This document shows positions 1-8,403 of a stretch of DNA of 64,000 nucleotides, one piece after another. Within the stretch, counting starts at the first letter, position 1, and each line of letters starts with the position of its first letter. The position numbers and the translations under genes are program-made. Below the pieces are notes generated by a model. That model was not told where the DNA came from, did no database searches, and saw nothing but the letters and a program-made list of their open reading frames with translations. Origin of the DNA: Capnocytophaga sputigena (GTDB lineage Bacteria > Bacteroidota > Bacteroidia > Flavobacteriales > Flavobacteriaceae); the NCBI RefSeq assembly GCF_900446695.1, contig NZ_UAVP01000007.1, positions 186,001-250,000 of the forward strand, read 5' to 3'.

Positions 1-1130
1 AACTCACAGGTTATAGTGAGGACAAGGTAATTGAAATTCTTAACAAAGGGATTGCCCTCATAGACCCTAAGTGGAAAAAGACTTTAAAAGAATATCAATG
101 GTGCTTGCTCTACCATACACGAGAGTGGAAAGAAAAGGTTTTTATGAAACTATATTACAAAGTAGAAGGAAGTGATTGGTCAAAGAAATATACACTCAAG
201 GAAGGTTTGCAACCAAAAGATATAGATAACGCTAAACTAAATCTATTTGTCGCACAAGCTCTTTGGCATATCAAACACAAAGAATATAGTTGGGATGTAA
301 AGTTTGCTTGCGAAGATTTAGAGCGAGCCGCTAAGGAATTAGGCTCTAAAAAAGCAGCGATGTACCTCAAAGAGGGGACAGGTATTTTGTCCAACGACCT
401 TATTCACTACAAGGATAGTGAAGTGGAATGCGATGCCAATGATGTTTTTGCTGAAATCAGTGTGAAAATCAAACAAGAGTCAGCTACGGCTTATGACAAG
501 GCTTTAGATTTTATCATTGCTCTGCTCAAAGCCGATTTCCCTGCAAGTTACCATATCAAGTTCAGCAGCAAAGCTCCTAAACAGTTTTTATCTATCAAAG
601 GCATTGAAAAGTCGCCAACCCATCGCTTCTTTGCCCAAGCACTGCAATACGAGGAGTTGCGTCCTAAATTAGTAACTTATGCTGAGGTGGCTATGAAAGA
701 ATTTCAGTGGTATAATGATGTAGAAGAGGGCGAGAAAAGCTGTATGCCGGGCAGTTATGCCGTCTTTGGTTTGGGCTTGATAGGGGAGGAGTACTTTCCT
801 TTGGTGAGCCAATACTTTTCGCTGTTGGATGACGAGCACCAAATGGTACATAAATACTTTGTGAGCGCCCTTATCGACCGTTATGGAGTGAATGAAAAAT
901 CCTTACCACTTATCTGCCAAGGAATCACTTCTGCACAGTTTGATATGGTATTTAAGAATTTGGAAAAAGAAATGGAAAAGCCAGAGAACAAGGAGTTACT
1001 TGCGAAATTCCTCAAAGAAAAAGAAGCCTTTTTTATTGCCAACAAAGAACCTGGTTTCTACAAATATTACGAAGAAGATATCTATTATGCGATCTATGGC
1101 AAGCAGTGGAAGAAGAAAATAAACTCATAA
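1..1130 (+). CDS. Partial protein of unknown function, 5' end outside window
   Basis: The frame is open from the first bases of the window (first codon at position 3), so the gene begins upstream; the TTG at 105 is not a convincing start. About 375 residues are visible. The protein is soluble and rich in charged residues, with no signal peptide or membrane segment. Late parts are tryptophan and tyrosine rich (for example PGFYKYYEEDIYYAIYGKQW near the end). It reminds me of the uncharacterised DUF6138-type proteins of Bacteroidota, but this is from memory and weak. It ends 3 bases before the nuclease gene at 1134, so the two are probably cotranscribed. An immunity or stress role is possible but not shown. 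Confidence 0.6.
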   Translation, partial: LTGYSEDKVIEILNKGIALIDPKWKKTLKEYQWCLLYHTREWKEKVFMKLYYKVEGSDWSKKYTLKEGLQPKDIDNAKLNLFVAQALWHIKHKEYSWDVKFACEDLERAAKELGSKKAAMYLKEGTGILSNDLIHYKDSEVECDANDVFAEISVKIKQESATAYDKALDFIIALLKADFPASYHIKFSSKAPKQFLSIKGIEKSPTHRFFAQALQYEELRPKLVTYAEVAMKEFQWYNDVEEGEKSCMPGSYAVFGLGLIGEEYFPLVSQYFSLLDDEHQMVHKYFVSALIDRYGVNEKSLPLICQGITSAQFDMVFKNLEKEMEKPENKELLAKFLKEKEAFFIANKEPGFYKYYEEDIYYAIYGKQWKKKINS

Positions 1131-1133
1131 TTT

Positions 1134-2189
1134 ATGAATGAAATAACCAACATTACCGATTACAAAAACTGGTTGCAATCCTTAAAAAGGAGAATACAGC
1201 AAAGCCAAATAAAAGCAGCTATACAGGTAAATAGTGAGTTGTTACGCCTTTATTGGCAAATGGGAAAAGATATAGTTGAAAAGCAAGCACAATCCAAGTG
1301 GGGCGATGGTTTTTTGCAAACGCTTAGTGCTGATTTGTGTGAGATGTTTCCTACAATGAAAGGTTTTTCTTATAGGAATCTAAAATCAATGCGACAATGG
1401 TATTTGTTTTATAATCAACAAAATACAATTGGGAAACAACTTGTTTCCCAATTAGAAGTTTCTTTGTTTAGTGTGCCTTGGGGGCATCATCTAATGATTA
1501 TGCAGCGTTGTAAGGATATACAAGAGGCTATTTTCTACGTTTATAAAACAATAGAAAACCACTGGAGCCGGTCGGTATTGGAACATCAAATGGGGCTGAA
1601 TTTATATGAGCGACAAGGGAAAGCGATCACTAATTTTCAGCAACAGTTACCTATTGCTACTTCTGATTTAGCCCAAGAACTTACTAAAGACCCTTATGTG
1701 TTCGATTTTCTTTCAATAACAGAAAGTTATACCGAAAAAGAACTTCAACAGTATTTAGAAGATAATATGACGAAGTTTCTGTTGGAGCTTGGGAAGGGCT
1801 TTTGTTTCTATGGAAAACAGGTACATATAAATGTAGGAGGAGATGATTTTTATATTGATTTGCTTTTTTATAACGTACAACTGCACTGTTATGTAGTGGT
1901 AGAACTCAAAACAACCAAGTTTAAGCCAGAACATATAGGACAATTGAAATTTTATGTAACAGCAATAAATAGACAGTTACGCACTGAAGCTGACAATCCT
2001 ACTATTGGCTTGTTAATCTGCAAAGATAAAAATGATGTAGTAGCTGAATATACCTTAGATGATATACATAATCCAATAGGCATTTCATCTTATAAATTAT
2101 TTGATCAGTTATCAAAGGATTATAAATCATCTTTGCCAAGTATAGAAGAAATTGAAAAACAATTAAACACCGTTGATACGAGTTTGTAG
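1134..2189 (+). CDS. DUF1016 (YhcG-type) PD-(D/E)XK nuclease domain protein
   Basis: 351 residues with the two-part build of the YhcG/DUF1016 family. The N-terminal helical part (about 1-170) carries the LLRLYWQMGKDI and FSYRNLKSMRQWY blocks. The C-terminal part (about 180-340) is a PD-(D/E)XK nuclease fold with visible residues Asp242 (FYIDLLFY) and Glu257-x-Lys259 (VVVELKT), followed by GQLKFYV. The family is predicted to cut or bind nucleic acid and often sits near restriction-modification or mobile genes; a precise substrate is not known. The ATG at 1134 lies 3 bases after the previous stop, suggesting cotranscription. The intact catalytic residues suggest a working enzyme. Confidence 0.88.
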   Translation: MNEITNITDYKNWLQSLKRRIQQSQIKAAIQVNSELLRLYWQMGKDIVEKQAQSKWGDGFLQTLSADLCEMFPTMKGFSYRNLKSMRQWYLFYNQQNTIGKQLVSQLEVSLFSVPWGHHLMIMQRCKDIQEAIFYVYKTIENHWSRSVLEHQMGLNLYERQGKAITNFQQQLPIATSDLAQELTKDPYVFDFLSITESYTEKELQQYLEDNMTKFLLELGKGFCFYGKQVHINVGGDDFYIDLLFYNVQLHCYVVVELKTTKFKPEHIGQLKFYVTAINRQLRTEADNPTIGLLICKDKNDVVAEYTLDDIHNPIGISSYKLFDQLSKDYKSSLPSIEEIEKQLNTVDTSL

Positions 2190-2207
2190 CTCGTGTCCTA
2201 AGATCTA

Positions 2208-2969
2208 ATGATAGATACCCATACACATTTATATTCAGAAGAATTTGATACCGACCGCGTTGAGATGATAGCACGCGCAAAAGCAGCAGGCGTAACCCGT
2301 TGCTTTATCCCTGCTATTGATGCAAGTTATACCCAGCAAATGTTCCAACTGAAAAACGAATACCCTGATTATGTTTTCCTGATGAACGGTCTGCATCCTT
2401 GTAGTGTAAAAGAGAACTATAAAGAAGAGCTCGCTCACGTAGAAGCCTTAATGCCCACACATCCTTTCTGTGCCATTGGTGAAATAGGGATTGACCTCTA
2501 TTGGGATAAAACTTTCCTCAAAGAACAACAAGAAGCTTTTGCTTGGCAAATACAGCTAGCAAAAAAACACCATTTGCCTATTGTTATTCACTGCCGTGAG
2601 GCTTTTGATGAGGTTTTTGAAGTTTTAGAATCCGAAAAAAGCGGCGACCTCTTTGGTATTTTCCACTGCTTTACGGGCACAGAAGAGCAAGCCCATCGCG
2701 CTATTGATTATGGATTGCATTTAGGAATAGGAGGAGTCGTAACTTTTAAAAATGGAAAAATCGACCAATTCTTAAAAAATATTGATTTGTGTCATATAGT
2801 TTTAGAAACTGATAGTCCTTATTTAGCTCCCGTGCCTTATCGCGGAAAGCGTAACGAAAGTGCTTATATTGTGAAAGTTGTAGAAAAACTATCGGATATA
2901 TATGAGCTTCCTGAAAGTGAGATAGTCCGTCTTACTGATATGAATGCTATAAAAATATTTAACATTTAA
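2208..2969 (+). CDS. tatD: TatD family metal-dependent hydrolase/DNase
   Basis: 253 residues, the normal length for TatD-family enzymes, which are cytosolic TIM-barrel metal hydrolases with 3'-5' DNase activity in well studied members. The metal ligands are all visible: His5 and His7 (DTHTH), Glu92 (GEIGID), His128 (IHCREA), His153 (FHCFTG) and Asp202 (ETDSPYL). The ATG at 2208 places the metal-binding HTH at the extreme N-terminus, as expected. It lies 18 bases after the nuclease gene and runs in the same direction. Several TatD paralogues often coexist, so the symbol is a family label rather than proof of orthology to E. coli tatD. Confidence 0.92.
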   Translation: MIDTHTHLYSEEFDTDRVEMIARAKAAGVTRCFIPAIDASYTQQMFQLKNEYPDYVFLMNGLHPCSVKENYKEELAHVEALMPTHPFCAIGEIGIDLYWDKTFLKEQQEAFAWQIQLAKKHHLPIVIHCREAFDEVFEVLESEKSGDLFGIFHCFTGTEEQAHRAIDYGLHLGIGGVVTFKNGKIDQFLKNIDLCHIVLETDSPYLAPVPYRGKRNESAYIVKVVEKLSDIYELPESEIVRLTDMNAIKIFNI

Positions 2970-3041
2970 TTAGGTGTTATCAAATATATTTCGTTATTTT
3001 GCCTTTCGTTATACAAAGAATAAGCAAACAAAATCGCTGAA

Positions 3042-4175
3042 ATGACCGATTATTTTAAATCCATACGTCCGTTTAATGACGACGAAGTGCCTAAAGCCTT
3101 ATTACAAATTAAAGATACTCCTTTGATTCGTGCAATGATGGCTTATGCGTTTCCTGAAGATACTCCTGCACAACGAGAGAAAAGACTCCTCGCTTGCCAA
3201 AAAGTATCCGATTTTCAGGTGGATATAATGTACCAAGTGGTTACTAAAGCAATCGAAAAAAGTATCACCGAATTTACTTGCGATGGCTTTAGTGCTTTAG
3301 ACCCTAAAAAGGCTTATGTTTTTGTTTCTAACCATCGTGATATTATCTTAGATACCTCTTTGTTAAATGTGGCTTTGCACGACAATCATCTCTCAATGAC
3401 CGCATCGGCTATGGGCGATAATCTACTTAAGAAAAAGTATCTCAAGATATTAGCAATGCTCAATAGAAATATTATTATATATAGGAGTTTGCCCCCTCGT
3501 GAGGCTTTAGAGCATTCTAAATTGGTTTCAGAATTTATACATCATTGTATTACAGAGAATCACCGCAATGTGTGGATCGCACAACGCGAAGGGCGTACCA
3601 AAAATGGCGATGATCGCACCCAGCAAGGTGTCTTGAAAATGCTTACCCTCAATACCCCTGAAGGCGTAACTCCTTTGCAATATCTCAAAACGCTCAACAT
3701 CGTGCCAATGTCTATCTCCTATGAGTTTGACCCTACCGATGTACTGAAATTGCCTGCTCTCATCGCTCAACACAACGGCGTAGAGTATGTAAAATCTAAA
3801 AAAGAGGATTTCGAAAATATCATTCAAGGACTATTGGGGCAAAAAGGGCGTGTGCATATTTCGGTAGGTCAACCTTTATATGAGGAAATAGATGCTATAG
3901 AAAAGGCTCATCAACACCTAAACAAACAGCTACAAGCCTTAGCCGAGTGCTTAGATCGTGCGATTCACCAGCAGTACAAATTGTTTCCTGCTAACTATAT
4001 CGCTTATGATTTGCTCAACAAAACTTCTATATATAAAGATTACTACAACGAAAAAGAATTTAGACAGTTTGAACGCCGAATGAACAACCGAAGCAATTCT
4101 GAAGACCTTTCACAAAAAAAGTTTTTAGAAATGTATGCCAACCCTGTAAAAAATAAAATTGATGGAAACCAATAA
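3042..4175 (+). CDS. PlsC-like glycerolipid acyltransferase
   Basis: 377 residues. The NHRDIILD segment at 97-104 resembles the acyltransferase NH(x)4D motif but has five residues between His98 and Asp104. The later block IAQREGRTKNGDDRTQ corresponds to the second conserved acyl-acceptor binding block. No clear transmembrane helix is present, so it is probably a peripheral inner-membrane enzyme of phospholipid or aminolipid synthesis. The likely reaction is transfer of a fatty acyl group to a lysophosphatidate-like acceptor. A weak promoter-like TTATTTTG lies at 2994-3001. The C-terminus overlaps the asparaginase gene by 14 bases, so the two are coupled. Confidence 0.8.
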   Translation: MTDYFKSIRPFNDDEVPKALLQIKDTPLIRAMMAYAFPEDTPAQREKRLLACQKVSDFQVDIMYQVVTKAIEKSITEFTCDGFSALDPKKAYVFVSNHRDIILDTSLLNVALHDNHLSMTASAMGDNLLKKKYLKILAMLNRNIIIYRSLPPREALEHSKLVSEFIHHCITENHRNVWIAQREGRTKNGDDRTQQGVLKMLTLNTPEGVTPLQYLKTLNIVPMSISYEFDPTDVLKLPALIAQHNGVEYVKSKKEDFENIIQGLLGQKGRVHISVGQPLYEEIDAIEKAHQHLNKQLQALAECLDRAIHQQYKLFPANYIAYDLLNKTSIYKDYYNEKEFRQFERRMNNRSNSEDLSQKKFLEMYANPVKNKIDGNQ

Positions 4176-5190
4176 TTCAAAAGTACTCCTTATCTATACA
4201 GGAGGAACAATCGGGATGATTAAGGACTACCAAACTGGAGTTTTGCGCGCTTTCGAGTTCGATAACCTCTATAAGCGTATCCCCGAATTGTCTCATTTAG
4301 ATTGTGATATTTCCGTACATTCATTTGAAAAAGTGATAGATTCCTCGGATATGAATCCACAGCATTGGATAACAATTGCCGAGGTGATTGAAAAAGAATA
4401 TAACAACTACGATGGTTTTGTAGTGCTTCACGGTAGTGATACAATGAGCTACTCAGCTTCGGCTTTGAGTTTTATGTTACAAGGGCTTACCAAACCTGTA
4501 ATATTCACAGGCTCACAACTGCCCATAGGCGATTTGCGAACTGATGCCAAAGAAAATCTCATTACCTCCATACAATTAGCAGCCTTGAAAGAGAATGGCG
4601 AGTCGGTAATACAAGAGGTAGGACTCTATTTTGAATACAAGCTCTACCGAGGTAACCGTACAACCAAAGTAAATGCCGAACATTTTCAAGCTTTTGCTTC
4701 ATTCAACTATCCGCTATTAGTAGAAAGTGGAGTACATTTAAAGGTAATGAAAGAAAATCTTTTGCCGCGCAAGCGAGGAACAACCTTGCAAGTGTGGAAA
4801 GATTTCGAGACAAATGTAGCAATCCTCAAAATGTTCCCAGGTATAACCCCCGCTGTGCTCAATGGCTTTTTTAATATTCCCAATCTCAAAGGGGTAGTAC
4901 TCGAAACCTATGGTTCAGGCAATGCCCCTACCGATAGCTGGTTTGTAGAAAGTCTCCAAAAAGCAATTGAAAAAGGAATACACATCGTGAATGTAACCCA
5001 GTGTTCCGGAGGCAGTGTGATAATGGGCAAATACGAGGCAAGCGAAGCCCTCAAAAAGATGGGAGTGATAGACGGAAAAGACCTCACAACCGAGTCGGCA
5101 ATCACAAAATTGATGCTTTTACTTAGAAAAAATATTTCTCATAAAATGTTCAAAATCAAGTTTGAAGAAAATATAGCTGGAGAAATTTAG
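4162..5190 (+). CDS. ansA: Type I (cytosolic) L-asparaginase
   Basis: 342 residues from ATG 4162; a TTG three bases earlier also keeps the frame but ATG is the better start. The enzyme hydrolyses L-asparagine to aspartate and ammonia. Visible family motifs are TGGTIG at 13-18 with the catalytic Thr, HGSDTM at 90-95 with the second Thr and Asp, GSQLPIGDLRTDAKEN, and VTQCSGGSV in the C-terminal domain. There is no signal peptide, which fits the cytoplasmic low-affinity type I class rather than the periplasmic type II class. The start overlaps the acyltransferase gene by 14 bases. Confidence 0.93.
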   Translation: METNNSKVLLIYTGGTIGMIKDYQTGVLRAFEFDNLYKRIPELSHLDCDISVHSFEKVIDSSDMNPQHWITIAEVIEKEYNNYDGFVVLHGSDTMSYSASALSFMLQGLTKPVIFTGSQLPIGDLRTDAKENLITSIQLAALKENGESVIQEVGLYFEYKLYRGNRTTKVNAEHFQAFASFNYPLLVESGVHLKVMKENLLPRKRGTTLQVWKDFETNVAILKMFPGITPAVLNGFFNIPNLKGVVLETYGSGNAPTDSWFVESLQKAIEKGIHIVNVTQCSGGSVIMGKYEASEALKKMGVIDGKDLTTESAITKLMLLLRKNISHKMFKIKFEENIAGEI

Positions 5191-5209
5191 CAAAAAATTA
5201 AGAAAAAAT

Positions 5210-5240
5210 TTGTGAGATAGAAAAATATTTTGTTACTTTG
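5210..5240 (+). promoter_or_regulatory. Promoter of tRNA-Ser
   Basis: A TTG at 5210-5212 and TTACTTTG at 5233-5240 are separated by 20 bases. The second box matches the Bacteroidota -7 consensus TAnnTTTG at seven of eight positions. It lies 20 bases before the mature tRNA start. Confidence 0.6.
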
Positions 5241-5259
5241 GCATTCAGAAACAGCATAG

Positions 5260-5347
5260 AGAGAGGTGTCCGAGTGGTCGAAGGAGTACGCCTGGAAAGT
5301 GTATATACGCCACAAGCGTATCGAGGGTTCGAATCCCTTCCTCTCTG
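5260..5347 (+). tRNA. tRNA-Ser (GGA anticodon)
   Basis: An 88-base class II tRNA. The 7-bp acceptor stem pairs 5260-5266 with 5340-5346 without mismatch, the T arm has GAGGG-TTCGAAT-CCCTT, and a long variable arm follows the anticodon arm, as in serine tRNAs. The anticodon loop reads CTGGAAA, giving anticodon GGA for UCC/UCU codons. The discriminator is G at 5347 and CCA is not encoded. It lies alone between ansA and the exbB operon. Confidence 0.95.
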
Positions 5348-5412
5348 CTTTATTTCTAAAAAAATATTATTAAACATTAAATTATCAACTAACAAATTAA
5401 AAGATTAAACAA

Positions 5413-6144
5413 ATGAAAAAAATGTCATCTAAGCTACTTCTAGTAGCAATGTTAATTTTAAACGTAGCTATGGTTAGCGCTCAGGAAGCAGCTGATGCAG
5501 CGCAACAAAGTAAAGGCTTCCACCAAGTATTTAAAGAGCGTTTCATCGAGGGGGGTCCTATGTATATGGCTCCTATCTTGCTCTGCTTAATCATCGGTTT
5601 GGCAGTAGCTATTGAGAGAATTATTTACCTCAATATGGCAACTACCAATTCTAAAAAATTAATCGCCGACATCGAACAAGCTCTCGATAGCAAAGGTGTT
5701 GAAGCTGCTAAAGAAGTATGCCGCGATACCAAAGGTCCTGTTGCCTCTATCTTCTATCAAGGTTTAGACCGCGCTAGCGAAGGTATTGATATGGTTGAAA
5801 AATCAGTAGTATCTTACGGTGGTGTTCAAATGGGACAATTAGAGAAAAACGTTTCTTGGATTTCTCTATTTATCTCTATCGCTCCAATGTTAGGGTTTAT
5901 GGGTACCGTAATCGGTATGATCGAAGCCTTCGATAAAATTAGTTCTGCTGGTGGTTTGGACGCTTCTTTGATCGCTGGTGATATCAAAGTTGCCTTGCTT
6001 ACTACTGTGTTCGGTTTGATCGTTGCGATGATCCTCCAAGTATTCTACAACTACATCATCGCTAAAATCGACACTATCGTAAATGATATGGAAGATGCTT
6101 CTATCTCTCTTATCGACCTTTTAGTAGCAAGAAAAATTAAATAA
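5413..6144 (+). CDS. exbB: ExbB/TolQ/MotA family proton channel protein
   Basis: 243 residues. A hydrophobic N-terminal segment resembling a signal or first anchor (MKKMSSKLLLVAMLILNVAM) is followed by three membrane helices near residues 50-70, 150-170 and 190-215. The GFMGTVIGMIEAF segment is the typical MotA/TolQ/ExbB core. In complex with ExbD it uses the proton gradient to energise TonB and hence TonB-dependent outer-membrane transporters such as the SusC protein in this window. It is the first gene of a four-gene operon with the TM protein and two ExbD genes. No TonB gene is in the window. Confidence 0.9.
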   Translation: MKKMSSKLLLVAMLILNVAMVSAQEAADAAQQSKGFHQVFKERFIEGGPMYMAPILLCLIIGLAVAIERIIYLNMATTNSKKLIADIEQALDSKGVEAAKEVCRDTKGPVASIFYQGLDRASEGIDMVEKSVVSYGGVQMGQLEKNVSWISLFISIAPMLGFMGTVIGMIEAFDKISSAGGLDASLIAGDIKVALLTTVFGLIVAMILQVFYNYIIAKIDTIVNDMEDASISLIDLLVARKIK

Positions 6145-6173
6145 TTTTACTCACCCATTAAACAAATTTTAGT

Positions 6174-6602
6174 ATGTATAAAATATCAAAATATGTAGCT
6201 CTTGCTTTAGGAGCCATCGGGGTAATCCTATGGGGAGTATTGTCTTCTACTAATTCCGATGACCCTAATAATGGTGCTATGCAAGCTCTCTTTGTGCTTA
6301 CCTATGTACTATTAGCTATTGCTTTCGTCGCAGTAGTAGCTTCAGCAGCACAAAATATCTTGTCTTCACCAAAAGCACTCAAAAAAACGCTTATCTATAC
6401 AGGTGGTTTTGTAGCTATCCTTCTATTAGCCTACATCTTCTCTTCAGGAGCTGTTGAAGCTAATGCAAGTGAAGAAGTGAAAAAAGCCAGCGAATCTGTA
6501 AGAAAATGGACAAGCACAGGTCTAATCGCTTTGTATATATTGGTAGCAGCTGCCGTTGCAGCACTTATCGCTTCCAATGTGAAAAAAGCACTAATGAAAT
6601 AA
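6174..6602 (+). CDS. Small four-helix membrane protein of the ExbB/ExbD operon
   Basis: 142 residues and largely hydrophobic, with helices near 7-25, 38-60, 75-92 and 115-135. No catalytic motif is visible. It sits between exbB and the first exbD with 29- and 6-base gaps, an arrangement I recall from other Flavobacteriia, so it is probably an accessory inner-membrane part of the same energy-transduction complex. Its function is not known to me. The start ATG at 6174 is the only reasonable one. Confidence 0.75.
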   Translation: MYKISKYVALALGAIGVILWGVLSSTNSDDPNNGAMQALFVLTYVLLAIAFVAVVASAAQNILSSPKALKKTLIYTGGFVAILLLAYIFSSGAVEANASEEVKKASESVRKWTSTGLIALYILVAAAVAALIASNVKKALMK

Positions 6603-6608
6603 AAAATT

Positions 6609-7223
6609 ATGGCAAAACGTTCAATACCTGAGGTAAATGCAGGTTCTATGGCGGATATTGCTTTCCTTTTGTTGATATTCTTCTTGGTAACAACTACCAT
6701 CGAAAGCAATACTGGTATTACTGTAAAACTGCCTCCTAAACCACAAGAAAATACACCTCCACCTCCACCAGTGAAGGAGAAAAACGTATTGGTTGTGGTA
6801 GTGAATAAAAACAATCAGTTGTTAATAAACAACCAATTGAAGGAACTTAAAGACGTTAAACAAACAGCTATTGATTTCTTGGATAACAATGGTGATGGTA
6901 CCTGCGCTCATTGTAAAGGTAAACGTGATCCATTATCTTCCGATAACCCAGATAAAGCTGTTATCTCTTTGCGTAACGACCGTGAAACTTCGTACAAAAC
7001 TTATATAGCTGTACAGAACGAACTCATTGCAGCTTATAACGAACTCCGCGAACGTGAACGCCAAAAGAAATTCCCTAACGAGGTTCCTTATGTTCAAATT
7101 GAAGAAGAGTTCAACGCGGCTCGTACTCCTCAAGCACGTAAAGACCACCTTGAACCTATTATCTTGGAACTACAAAAACGCTTCCCAAGAAAACTTATAG
7201 AAACCGCGCCTAAAAAGCACTAA
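6609..7223 (+). CDS. exbD: ExbD/TolR family protein, long form
   Basis: 204 residues. A short cytoplasmic N-terminus with INAGSMADIAF-like sequence (VNAGSMADIAFLLLIFFLV) leads into one membrane helix with the Asp expected to carry protons. A proline-rich linker (about 38-58) and a periplasmic domain follow. Two oddities are an internal CAHCKGK pair of cysteines near residue 100 and a long charged C-terminal tail, making it longer than the usual 130-150 residues. It works with ExbB to drive TonB. It is 6 bases after the TM protein gene and 14 before the second exbD. Confidence 0.88.
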   Translation: MAKRSIPEVNAGSMADIAFLLLIFFLVTTTIESNTGITVKLPPKPQENTPPPPPVKEKNVLVVVVNKNNQLLINNQLKELKDVKQTAIDFLDNNGDGTCAHCKGKRDPLSSDNPDKAVISLRNDRETSYKTYIAVQNELIAAYNELRERERQKKFPNEVPYVQIEEEFNAARTPQARKDHLEPIILELQKRFPRKLIETAPKKH

Positions 7224-7237
7224 AAACTAAAGAGAAT

Positions 7238-7717
7238 ATGTCAAAATTTACTAAAAAGAAAAGTGGTGAAGTACCTCCAGTTTCTACGGCTTCTTTGCCT
7301 GACATTATCTTTATGCTTTTGTTTTTCTTTATGACTGTAACAGAATCAAAAGATAGTGACTTGATGGTGCAAAATAAGTTGCCCGTAGCCGATCAAATTC
7401 AAAAATTGGACAAAAAAGACCCTGTAGTATATATCTATGCTGGTAAACCCCTTCCTAAATATCAATCTAAGTTTGGGGCTAATGCCAAAATTCAAGTAAA
7501 TGATAAATTTATAGACGTTTCTGAAGTAAGCCACTATATCCTTAACTATCGTGAAGGATTACGCGACGCCCTTAAAGATGTTTATATCACTGCCTTGAAA
7601 GTGGATGCCGATACTAATATGGGACTTGTGAGTGATATCCGTGAGCAATTGCAAGAAATAAACGCTTTGAAACTCAACTATATCGCTCGTCAAGGGTCTC
7701 CTTTGAATCAAAAATAG
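7238..7717 (+). CDS. exbD: ExbD/TolR family protein, second copy
   Basis: 159 residues with the same build as its neighbour: a short cytoplasmic start, STASLPDIIFMLLFFFMTV membrane helix with the conserved Asp, and a periplasmic domain. Paired ExbD paralogues next to one ExbB are common in Bacteroidota, where they support uptake through TonB-dependent transporters. It closes the operon and is followed by a strong terminator at 7742-7774. Confidence 0.88.
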   Translation: MSKFTKKKSGEVPPVSTASLPDIIFMLLFFFMTVTESKDSDLMVQNKLPVADQIQKLDKKDPVVYIYAGKPLPKYQSKFGANAKIQVNDKFIDVSEVSHYILNYREGLRDALKDVYITALKVDADTNMGLVSDIREQLQEINALKLNYIARQGSPLNQK

Positions 7718-7741
7718 AAACTTTTTTAAACTTTCTATCAT

Positions 7742-7774
7742 AAAAAAGACACATAAAACTATGTGTCTTTTTTT
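7742..7774 (+). terminator. Rho-independent terminator of the exbB-exbD operon
   Basis: The stem AGACACATA / TATGTGTCT, extended by A and T runs on either side, encloses the short loop AAAC and ends in a run of T. It lies 25 bases after the second exbD stop. Confidence 0.9.
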
Positions 7775-7802
7775 GTTATTCTCAAAATTAATATTACCTT
7801 TG
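7773..7802 (+). promoter_or_regulatory. Promoter of the small beta-barrel gene
   Basis: TTG at 7773-7775 and a perfect TACCTTTG at 7795-7802 are 19 bases apart, matching the Bacteroidota -33/-7 pattern. The start codon is 31 bases downstream. Confidence 0.75.
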
Positions 7803-7833
7803 CACTATTAAAACATTTTAATAGTAAATATTT

Positions 7834-8337
7834 ATGAAAAAAATTATCTTATTTTTTGGATTACTTCTCTCTGCAGGAGTAGCCTCAGCTCAATCAGCTG
7901 GTGATGTACAAATCAATGGCGGGATAGGCTATTCTGGTCCTGGTTTTATGGTTTATGGCTCCGCCGATTTCGGTGTTGCTGATAAAATCACCATTGGTGG
8001 TGAACTCTTTTACCGCGGTAGAAATTATGGTAATGTAAAATACAATAGCATTGGCTTTTTAGCTAATGGTAATTACCACTTTGCTAAACACATCAAAGGA
8101 ATCCCTTCAAATGTAGATTTCTATGGCGGTTTGTCATTAGGCTATTACAACTGGTCTAATAATAGAAATAATTGGTACTATGATAGTCCTTACTACGATT
8201 CAGGATTTGCGGTACGCCTCCAAACAGGTGGTCGTTACTTCTTTACCGAAAACTTTGGTGTGAATGCTGAACTATTTGTAGAACACAACTCTTTCGCTGC
8301 AGGAGGTTTCAAAGCTGGGGTTACTTATAGATTCTAA
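7834..8337 (+). CDS. Small outer-membrane beta-barrel protein
   Basis: 167 residues with a clear signal peptide (MKKIILFFGLLLSAGVASAQ, cleavage after AQ). The mature part is glycine and tyrosine rich with alternating hydrophobic residues, and ends in GVTYRF; the final Phe is typical of outer-membrane barrels. The length suggests an eight-stranded OmpA/OmpW-like barrel. The cargo or role cannot be read from the sequence. It has its own promoter and terminator and is therefore a single-gene unit. Confidence 0.82.
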   Translation: MKKIILFFGLLLSAGVASAQSAGDVQINGGIGYSGPGFMVYGSADFGVADKITIGGELFYRGRNYGNVKYNSIGFLANGNYHFAKHIKGIPSNVDFYGGLSLGYYNWSNNRNNWYYDSPYYDSGFAVRLQTGGRYFFTENFGVNAELFVEHNSFAAGGFKAGVTYRF

Positions 8338-8362
8338 AACTTATTTTTGTACTTTATACATT

Positions 8363-8395
8363 AAGAGGCTATACTCTATGCGGGTATAGCCTCTT
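8363..8395. terminator. Bidirectional terminator
   Basis: A 12-bp perfect stem (8363-8374 with 8384-8395) around a 9-base loop, followed by T on the plus strand and by T on the minus strand. It lies between the convergent beta-barrel and helicase genes and probably serves both. Confidence 0.88.
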
Positions 8396-8403
8396 TTGTT
8401 GCT

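Noticed and set aside
3042-5190. Acyltransferase-asparaginase overlap considered as a frameshifted fusion
   Set aside because: Both proteins have complete, normal ends and their own start signals; the overlap is an ordinary 14-base coupling.
5198-5395. 65-codon frame on the minus strand with GRDSNPRYACG
   Set aside because: It is the antisense of tRNA-Ser, a well known false protein pattern.
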